Part shown: piece by piece, positions 4,139-8,429 of the stretch
Numbering within the stretch: position 1 is the stretch's first letter
Layout of the letters: every line of letters starts with the position of its first letter
NCBI GenBank assembly: GCA_046728975.1
Contig: JBKPFU010000098.1
Span: forward strand, 1 to 8,429
Direction of reading: 5' to 3'
Source of the DNA: JBKPFU01 sp046728975
GTDB lineage: Bacteria; Actinomycetota; Thermoleophilia; Gaiellales; Gaiellaceae
Length of the DNA stretch: 8,429 nt
Notes under the pieces: generated by a model
Database searches by the model: none
What the model was told of the DNA's origin: nothing
The model's input: only the letters and a program-made list of their open reading frames with translations
Made by a program: the position numbers and the translations under genes

Positions 4139-5581
4139 ATTGACCTCCAGGTTCCGGCACCTGGGATGCCGCCTCGTTCGCTAGCACGCTGGCGACGAGC
4201 GCGTCGATCAGCCGCCCCGGTCCCGCTTTCTCCAGCGTGTATCTGCCGCGGCCGTCCTCGTCGCGGCCGACCTTGCGCAAGCGACCGTTGAGGACGTGGC
4301 GCGTGAGGTCGGGGTCGCCGTCGTGCGTCACCCGCCCTTCCTCGAGCGCGGTGCGGAAGCGGTCGACCGCGGGCGGCATTCGCTGGACCGAGTTCGTCGG
4401 CAGCTCGACGACCCGGTTCAGCCAGCGCCCCGCCCACTGCTCGAGCTCGTCCTGCCACTTCCAGGGATCGGCGTACAGGAAGGCGACCTCGTAGTGCTCG
4501 AACATGAACTCGACCGCGCGCTCGATCCGGGAGCGGTCGACGCGCCAGTTATCAACCCCGGGGGGCCGCTCGATGATCTCGACCGGGAACAGCCACCCGT
4601 CCAGGGTCGCGCCGACCAGCGCGGTCCCGTCCCGCGAGTGCGAGCCGTCGAACCCGAGCACGATCCGCTCGCCTTCCTCCAGCTCCCGCTCCACCTCCCG
4701 CGCGGCCCACAGAGCCGGATTTACGGCCGCGAGCGTTCCCGAGCTGGGGACGTTGAAGAAGAAGCGCACGGCCTCCTCCCACACAGCACCCCGGGGTCGC
4801 GCACCTCGTGCAGGAGCCGCTCGGTGTCGACCCAGCCGGCGCCCTGGTAGACCTCGGCGAGCAGCCCGCGCAGTGTCTCGTCGTCCATCTCCGGACTCGG
4901 CTCCAGGGACGGCCGCTTCGCCACGAACAGGATTCCGGGCTTGCCCTCCGCGTGGTGCTGCTCGGTTTCCTCGGCGATCGAGTCCTCCCCGAGCTCCGGC
5001 GCGTTCGCGAGCTCCAAGGTCCTGCCGCCCATCTTGCCGGCGTTTCGGCGCAGCACGCGGGCGAGCCGGTGGCCACCGTTCGACTTGGTGAAGTTGTGGC
5101 TCTCGTCCAGCAGCCCGAATGTCAGCCGCTGCCCCTCCCGCGCGCCCCACGAGGACGAAACGGCCTCCAGCTTCGCGCCGGGGTTGCCCTTCAAGTACAG
5201 ACGTCCGCGGCCAAGGTCGATGTCCAGCTCGCGCGCGGCCTTCGCATCGTTCTCTGAGAGCAGGCTCCAGATCAGCGAGTACACGTTCGAGACGGCCTGA
5301 TCTTCCGAGCAGGCGGCGACCTGCACGTATGGAACCGCCGGCGCCGTGGGGCCGCAGAACTCTGCGAGGCAGATGATCGCGCCCAACGGACTCTTGCCCC
5401 AGCCCTTACTCGCCTCGAGCGCGGCTCTGCGGTAGACGTAGACGCCGTTCGCGTCCGTCTCATAGAAGGCGACGACGAATGCCGCCTGCTCGTCGCTGAG
5501 GACGAGCGGCTGCGACGGATCAGACGGCGAGGGGAGATACCTGTGGGACCAGGCGAGCACCTCGAACCCGCGCGTTCTCAT
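4125..5581 (-). pseudogene. terL: Phage terminase large subunit, frameshifted
   Basis: The ATPase and nuclease motor that packages phage DNA into the procapsid. From ATG 5581 (overlapping the small-subunit stop, ATGA) the first frame gives an ATPase domain: the Walker A-type motif KGWGKS at residues 59-64, QVAACSEDQA, the Walker B LTFGLLDESH at 153-162, and LELANA near 189-194. At about 4784 this frame leaves the homology and would stop at 4721. The homology resumes in the -1 frame as WEEAVRFFFNVPSSG, followed by the nuclease domain with IVLGFDGSHSRDGT, YADPWKWQDEL and LIDALVASVLANEA. Removing two bases from the (CA)3 run at 4780-4785 restores DPGVL-WEEAV and a protein of about 484 residues, a usual length. 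It is therefore an indel mutant, a sequencing error or, less likely, a recoded gene. The C-terminus is EPGGQYAFI. Confidence 0.88.
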
Positions 5582-5982
5582 TTGGCCAGCTTCAGCTTCA
5601 GGTGCGCATACGGGTCGGGAAGCGCCTCCGGCGCCGGCTCCGGGTGCTCGACGACGAGGCGCATCCGCAACAGGGATGCCGGCGTCAAGCCGAGCTCGCC
5701 TTCCATCCGCGCCACCACCGCGAGCCCCGGCTTCTGGAAGCGAAGTCGAACGTAGCGCGCGATTACATCCGGCTCGATCCGCTGGTCATGCCACCAGGCC
5801 GCGACCGGCAGCTTCCATAGCCTTCTCCACAGCTCGGCCTCGGCCTTCGACGGCCTCCCGTCCGGCCACTTGGGCGCCGGCAGCTTGCAACCGTCGTGCG
5901 GCAGAACAGTCCACTGCTCGGGCGCATTTCGGCGCCTGAGGCTCTCAGGGGGCTTGCTAGGCCGTGGAAGTTTGGTGGGCAT
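5578..5982 (-). CDS. terS: Phage terminase small subunit (P27-like)
   Basis: A 134-residue protein that in this family recognises the packaging site on phage DNA and delivers it to the large subunit. The N-terminus is basic and Pro-rich (MPTKLPRPSKPPESLRRRN, then APEQWTVLP), followed by KWPDGRPSKAEAELWRRLWKLPVAAWW, a helical middle and ELGLTPASLLRMRLVV, which is the typical P27-family C-terminal helix; the tail LKLKLAK is basic. The ATG at 5982 has no good Shine-Dalgarno sequence, and a 97-base gap separates it from the HNH gene, the only sizeable gap in the operon. Its stop overlaps the start of the large subunit in ATGA. The frame is intact, unlike the partner gene. Confidence 0.85.
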   Translation of the reverse strand: MPTKLPRPSKPPESLRRRNAPEQWTVLPHDGCKLPAPKWPDGRPSKAEAELWRRLWKLPVAAWWHDQRIEPDVIARYVRLRFQKPGLAVVARMEGELGLTPASLLRMRLVVEHPEPAPEALPDPYAHLKLKLAK

Positions 5983-6079
5983 CAGTTTCTACGAAAGTTC
6001 AGAGCCGTACAGTTTGCGAAACGGATGGGCAGGGGTTCCTGGGCGCCCGCGCCTTCGAGGCGATGCCGCCCCCCAGGGG

Positions 6080-6424
6080 TCATGCGATCGACCACGGCTC
6101 GTTCTCGATCGACAAAACGTGAGAACGCTTGCTGCCCTTGCTCGAGTTGTGTGATCGACGGAGAACATCGACATCGGCAAGCGTGAGATCGCTTCGTCCT
6201 TTCGTCCTCGGGTCGCGATGGTCGACGGTCAAATCGTCACGTCGACCACAGACCGAACACCACGGTTGCTGACGGATCGCCTTCGCTGCGAGCCTGCGCC
6301 ATGCTGGGCCATAGCCGCGCTGCGCTGCTGTTCCACGCTTGCGCTCATGCTCGCGTTCATGCGTGCGACACCGGCTGCCACTCGTCGGCTTCCCGCAGTC
6401 CAAGCAAGGCCGGAGACGCGTCAC
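6080..6424 (-). CDS. HNH endonuclease
   Basis: A 114-residue HNH nuclease of the type found next to phage terminases, where it assists cutting of concatemeric DNA during packaging. It opens with a zinc-knuckle-like RPCLDCGKPTSGSRCRTH, then RGYGPAWRRLAAKAI, WCSVCG, the catalytic DLTVDHRDP, and VLRRSHNSSKG, whose His-Asn completes the HNH signature. Related proteins usually have VLCRSHN here as I remember them, so a metal-binding Cys appears replaced by Arg. The start is taken at GTG 6424 because it overlaps the stop of a newly seen 50-aa gene (GTGA); the longer reading to 6499 adds only a shadow of that gene. The small terminase gene follows after 97 bases. Activity is probable but not certain given the changed Cys. 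Confidence 0.86.
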   Translation of the reverse strand: MTRLRPCLDCGKPTSGSRCRTHEREHERKRGTAAQRGYGPAWRRLAAKAIRQQPWCSVCGRRDDLTVDHRDPRTKGRSDLTLADVDVLRRSHNSSKGSKRSHVLSIENEPWSIA

Positions 6425-6573
6425 TTCTTGTCCGTCGGTGACTTCTTGCCCGACTGACCGGGCAGCGGCTGCGGCGCTTTGGTCACCGCATTCGGCCACG
6501 TCTTGGTCGTCACCGGGCCGTGCTGTAGTCGGCGCTGATCGCTGTGTACGTCACTGCTTTTCTTGCTTGCCAT
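6421..6573 (-). CDS. Small Lys-rich protein between the 74-aa and HNH genes
   Basis: A 50-residue basic protein starting MASKKSSDVHSDQRR and ending GQSGKKSPTDKK, with Lys at both ends and a Pro-rich middle; it looks disordered and nucleic-acid friendly. A strong Shine-Dalgarno (GAGGAGGTG, read leftward from about 6589) lies 7 bases before the ATG. Its start sits 23 bases inside the 74-aa gene and its stop overlaps the GTG of the HNH gene (GTGA), so the gene fits exactly into the chain of coupled overlaps. It also explains why a longer HNH start should be refused. No family is recognised. It could be a DNA-binding accessory of the packaging module, which is inference. Confidence 0.72.
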   Translation of the reverse strand: MASKKSSDVHSDQRRLQHGPVTTKTWPNAVTKAPQPLPGQSGKKSPTDKK

Positions 6574-6775
6574 TCGCGTTCACCTCCTCGTCTGGGTGGG
6601 GGCCGAGCAGCCTCCAATACCGCGGGTGTTGCACGACCATCGGATGGGTGCGCGGATACACGCGGCCTCGCGGAATCGGGTCTGACCATCCGAGACTGAA
6701 GCCCTCCACGCACACCGCTTGCTCGAACTGGTACGGCTGCCGCTCGGGCGGTCGGCGCGTTCTTATCTTCGGCAT
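6551..6775 (-). CDS. Hypothetical 74-aa phage-type protein
   Basis: Begins MPKIRTRRPPERQPYQFEQA and continues with VCVEGFSLGWSDPIPRGRVY, TDHP-like RTHPMVVQHPRYWRLLGPHP, ending EEVNANGKQEKQ. The ATG shares one base with the stop of the JAB gene (TGATG) and GAGGTG (complement of 6781-6786) lies 5 bases ahead, so this start is preferred to the longer frame from 6829. The pattern of HPxVxxHPxxWR near the C-terminus resembles small actinobacterial phage proteins that describe a minimal domain of unknown role, as I remember them. There is no metal or catalytic motif beyond three scattered His. Its position between the JAB and HNH genes implies a joint function. It does not end in Gly-Gly, which argues against a ubiquitin-like substrate of the JAB protein. 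Confidence 0.68.
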   Translation of the reverse strand: MPKIRTRRPPERQPYQFEQAVCVEGFSLGWSDPIPRGRVYPRTHPMVVQHPRYWRLLGPHPDEEVNANGKQEKQ

Positions 6776-7452
6776 CAGCGCACCTCGAGCTCGAGCGGCT
6801 CGCAGAAGCCCGAGATCGTGCGCCAGCAATACAGCTGCGGCCGCGAGAGCCAGCCTCCCGGTGTCACGATGAGGCCGAGCCAGCGGTCACGGGTCAGCTC
6901 CCAGCCGCGCTGCCAGGCTCGGCGATCGGCTCGACTCGGCGCCGCGTCGCCGGAGGGGTGCGAGTGCCAGCAGCCGCGCACGCTCAAGTGCTGAAAGGCT
7001 CGCATGAACTCCTGGGCCCTCCCGAAATCGAGGGCCACGCTCGATTTCGCGTGGCGACTGTTCGCGCCCGCATCCGTTGCGAGAACGATGTGATCCGGCC
7101 AACGCACGTCGCTGAGCAGCCATCCGCCGACTTCTAAGTCTTCCCCGAAATCGGCTCGCGCAGATTTGATCTCGGCTTGAATCGCGAGCTCCGCCGACCG
7201 CGTTATGGTCGCGCAGTAGCTTCTCGCCTGGCTCTTGCAGAGCATCGGCAGCGGCTCCTCAGCCACCGACGCACTGCGGCCGGCGGGCGCGCAAATCGCG
7301 ACGCGGTTCCGGCCGAGAGAACCGTCCGAAGTTGCCCGGAAGCGATCGGGGAAAAGACGCGCAATTGCCGCGTTCTCTGCGACGCGAGTAACCCCCCTCG
7401 TGATTACCCCGCCATCGCTTGGATCCACGAACGAGGTCGTCGCGACTAGCAT
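6775..7452 (-). CDS. JAB/JAMM metalloprotease-like (Mov34/MPN/PAD-1) protein
   Basis: A 225-residue protein. The C-terminal half is a JAMM domain with a complete zinc site: Glu107 in LEVGGWLL, His163 and His165 in CWHSHP, then seven residues to Ser173 and Asp176 (HxH-x7-S-x2-D). Such domains cleave isopeptide or peptide bonds; in prokaryotes they occur in ubiquitin-like pathways, in tail-assembly proteins and in defence-related operons. Residues 1-40 (FVDPSDGGVITRGVTR, then LFPDRF) form a separate N-terminal module of a kind I associate with actinobacterial phage proteins; residues 45-95 are less clear. The ATG has a strong AGGAGGAGG site (complement of 7457-7465) and overlaps the upstream ribbon-helix-helix gene by 7 bases. 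No E1, E2 or ubiquitin-like gene is in the window, so the substrate is unknown. Confidence 0.86.
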   Translation of the reverse strand: MLVATTSFVDPSDGGVITRGVTRVAENAAIARLFPDRFRATSDGSLGRNRVAICAPAGRSASVAEEPLPMLCKSQARSYCATITRSAELAIQAEIKSARADFGEDLEVGGWLLSDVRWPDHIVLATDAGANSRHAKSSVALDFGRAQEFMRAFQHLSVRGCWHSHPSGDAAPSRADRRAWQRGWELTRDRWLGLIVTPGGWLSRPQLYCWRTISGFCEPLELEVR

Positions 7453-7754
7453 GGCGCCTCCTCCTGCCCCGCGCGCCCTGATGGAGCTCGACTGCCCGTC
7501 GCTCTCTCCTGCGGGTCTCCACCAGGCGCAGCAGGGGCTTCCGGGGACACGACAGGAGCAATGCCCCCGGATCTTTCGACGTGCTCTCGGATCGCGCCGA
7601 ATACCTCGCGACTGACGCTACGATTGCCGGCATCGGCGAGACGTGCGACGGCCTCTGCGAGTTCGGGCGGAACCCGCGCGGCGATCGTTACTCGAGGCTC
7701 GTTTGCGACGTTCGCATTGCGCACGTCTTGTTGTTCGGCTAGTTCGCGCGACAA
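7446..7754 (-). CDS. Ribbon-helix-helix (Arc/CopG-like) DNA-binding protein
   Basis: A 102-residue protein and the first gene of the leftward operon. Residues about 20-62 (RVTIAARVPPELAEAVARLA, then GNRSVSREVFGAIREHVERS) match the ribbon-helix-helix layout: strand, helix A, short turn and helix B. A Pro/Ala/Gly-rich, probably disordered tail follows. The start is uncertain: TTG 7754 gives the full length and GTG 7724 would remove ten residues without touching the domain; neither has a clear ribosome binding site. Its stop lies inside the JAB gene start (ATGCTAG, 7-base overlap). Its position next to the divergent control region, which carries two tandem 9-bp repeats, makes it the natural candidate for an autoregulator of the operon; that is inference. 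Confidence 0.76.
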   Translation of the reverse strand: MSRELAEQQDVRNANVANEPRVTIAARVPPELAEAVARLADAGNRSVSREVFGAIREHVERSGGIAPVVSPEAPAAPGGDPQERATGSRAPSGRAGQEEAPC

Positions 7755-7794
7755 CCCGTGGCGCCGCTTCTATCCCGCGCTGAGTTTTTACATT

Positions 7795-7814
7795 CGGAGG
7801 AGCCTCGGAGGAGC
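7795..7814. promoter_or_regulatory. Tandem 9-bp repeats, probable operator
   Basis: CGGAGGAGC occurs twice, at 7795-7803 and 7806-7814, one helical turn apart, in the 112-base gap between divergent genes. Read leftward, the repeats fall between a TTGCTC -35-like and a TGTAAA -10-like hexamer with about 18 bases spacing. This would let a repressor block the terminase-operon promoter; the ribbon-helix-helix protein or the excisionase-like protein are candidate ligands. Confidence 0.5.
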
Positions 7815-7838
7815 AAAAACGCCAAAACCTAGCCGAAT

Positions 7839-7863
7839 AGCCTCATATCCGGAATAGGAGGCT
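7839..7863 (+). promoter_or_regulatory. Hairpin covering the ribosome binding site of the 7867 gene
   Basis: AGCCTC (7839-7844) is complementary to GAGGCT (7858-7863), whose bases form the 3' half of the AGGAGG Shine-Dalgarno (7856-7861) of the excisionase-like gene. With the palindromic TCCGGA in the loop, the RNA could hide the ribosome binding site, or the DNA could serve as an operator. Confidence 0.4.
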
Positions 7864-7866
7864 CGA

Positions 7867-8061
7867 ATGGCTACAACAATTAAGCGACGGCTTTTGTCAG
7901 TACGAGAAGTCGGCCTGATGCTCGGTTACTCGAAGAAGAGTGTCCATGCACTTGTCGACAAGGGCGTACTGAAGCCCGTCCAACTCGGTTCGAGGGGTCA
8001 TCTCCGCTTTCGCGTCGAGGACGTCGAGGCGCTGATCCAGGGCGAGAGGCCCCATGAATGA
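7867..8061 (+). CDS. Excisionase / MerR-like helix-turn-helix protein
   Basis: A 64-residue protein of the short helix-turn-helix (excisionase) family. LSVREVGLMLGYSKKSVHAL (residues 10-29) is the helix-turn-helix, followed by VDKGVLKPVQLG and the wing HLRFRVEDVEALI. AGGAGG (7856-7861) sits 5 bases before the ATG. It is transcribed away from the terminase operon and towards the integrase remnant, the position expected for a recombination directionality factor, or for an element repressor. A hairpin can cover its ribosome binding site. It resembles the protein at 3238 (LISVNEAA against LLSVREVG, and a similar wing), but the identity is low enough that they are relatives in a family and not recent copies. 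The next reading frame overlaps its stop. Confidence 0.85.
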   Translation: MATTIKRRLLSVREVGLMLGYSKKSVHALVDKGVLKPVQLGSRGHLRFRVEDVEALIQGERPHE

Positions 8062-8279
8062 GGGAAGCCGCCCTGCAAGGCGGCCCCCCAAACGCAACAT
8101 CACCGCTTCAGACACTAGCGGTCGTCTCGGCGGACAGAGCGCCTGGAGGCGCGAGGTTAACTCCCTCACTGACGACGATCTGATGCTGGTGGTGAGGTCG
8201 ATGGTCGCGGTCGATGCGGCAGTCAGCACCTACCGGAAGAGTGCCGCGGCCCCGTACAGCTTCGACGCGCCTCCCCGAA
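8054..8279 (+). CDS. Possible small hypothetical protein, end unclear
   Basis: An ATG at 8054 overlaps the last codons of the excisionase-like gene and opens a frame that has no stop up to the window end. The first part reads MNEGSRPARRPPKRNI, then SAWRREVNSLTDDDLMLVVR and SMVAVDAAVSTYRKSAAAP, which looks like a basic start with an acidic helix. Beyond about 8270 this frame is Arg/Pro-rich and the integrase homology is in another frame, so where the true gene would end cannot be told; the end given here is only the limit of the plausible part. A stem GCCGCC/GGCGGC (8067-8084) falls in its first codons. It may be a real small gene fused to, or replacing, the integrase N-terminus, or a chance opening. 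Confidence 0.35.
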
Positions 8280-8429
8280 GGCCGCGACCGGGACGTGACG
8301 ATCCTGCACATGGTCTTCAAGACCGCGCGGAAGGAGGGAAGAGTCGATACCCGACGGAGGACGCCGAGCGGCCGACCGTGCGGCAGCGCAAGGGGATCGC
8401 GCTCAAGCCCGTGCAGGTGCAGCAGCTCG
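8280..8429 (+). pseudogene. int: Tyrosine-integrase remnant, frameshifted, runs off the window
   Basis: In the frame of 8292 the sequence reads RDVTILHMVFKTARKEGRVD, the last helix of the core-binding domain of a phage tyrosine recombinase. After 8350 the homology continues in the frame of 8351 as PTEDAERPTVRQRKG and IALKPVQVQQL, the usual linker into the catalytic domain. Family members read approximately GxVxxNPxxxxERP at this point, so one base, or four bases encoding the Asn, appear to be missing between Asp and Pro. The expected N-terminal arm and most of the core-binding domain are not visible upstream, and the catalytic Arg-His-Arg-Tyr region lies beyond the window. Such an enzyme integrates and excises the element with the help of the adjacent excisionase-like protein. 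A sequencing error could explain the shift, but not the missing start. Confidence 0.6.

Noticed and set aside
4776..4800. Programmed -1 frameshift in the large terminase
   Set aside because: The CCCCGGGG stretch nearby does not form a proper X XXY YYZ heptamer, and a two-base CA expansion explains the break more simply.
4296..5376. Several long + strand open frames opposite the large terminase
   Set aside because: They are antisense shadows of the terminase; none shows a domain or a ribosome binding site.
6551..6775. The 74-aa protein as a ubiquitin-like substrate of the JAB protein
   Set aside because: It has no terminal Gly-Gly and no beta-grasp-like pattern that I can see.
1..8429. CRISPR array, tRNA gene, or a tRNA-derived attachment site
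   Set aside because: No regularly spaced repeats and no TPsiC/anticodon arms were found on reading both strands; an att site outside the window cannot be excluded.

Overview
The window is GC-rich and reads as an actinobacterial chromosome, most likely of the Thermoleophilia (Solirubrobacterales/Gaiellales type). This rests on the base composition, the hydantoinase B tail, and several tiny proteins whose sequence style I associate with that class. The taxonomic call is an inference from memory, not a search result.

Layout. (1) 1-1107, host chromosome: the C-terminal part of a hydantoinase B/oxoprolinase gene, then two very small coupled membrane-protein genes and a clean intrinsic terminator. 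(2) 1108-1719: a long stretch without a convincing gene, ending in a hairpin-rich leader. (3) 1720-3112: a run of tiny genes (a 54-aa secreted Gly/Pro/Cys/His peptide, a 50-aa two-helix membrane protein, a 63-aa conserved-looking hypothetical and a 47-aa membrane protein). They are separated by at least six long GC-rich hairpins. The two membrane proteins align without gaps and look like diverged paralogues. (4) 3143-3726: a small rightward pair, an excisionase-like helix-turn-helix protein and a 70-aa hypothetical. (5) 3723-7754: one tightly packed leftward operon of phage character. In transcription order it is a ribbon-helix-helix protein, a JAMM/JAB metalloprotease-like protein, a 74-aa hypothetical, a previously easy-to-miss 50-aa Lys-rich protein, an HNH endonuclease, terminase small subunit, terminase large subunit (frameshifted), a 78-aa hypothetical and a second ribbon-helix-helix protein. 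All adjacent genes overlap by 1-23 bases except for one 153-base gap in front of the small terminase gene. (6) 7755-8429: a divergent control region with tandem 9-bp repeats and a hairpin that covers a ribosome binding site, then a second excisionase-like gene and the frameshifted start of a tyrosine-integrase remnant that runs off the window.

How it fits together. Integrase, excisionase-like proteins, HNH nuclease and both terminase subunits mark an integrated phage-derived element. No portal, capsid, protease or tail gene follows the terminase; the operon ends in two small genes that meet a convergent gene tail to tail. Together with the broken terminase and integrase frames this suggests a decaying prophage core, or a compact satellite-like island that keeps packaging-type genes plus a JAB protease. 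The most interesting points are the JAB-terminase-HNH operon without structural genes, the shared EPxxxYAFI C-terminus of the large terminase and the convergent 70-aa protein, the hairpin-and-microgene tract, and the divergent control region.
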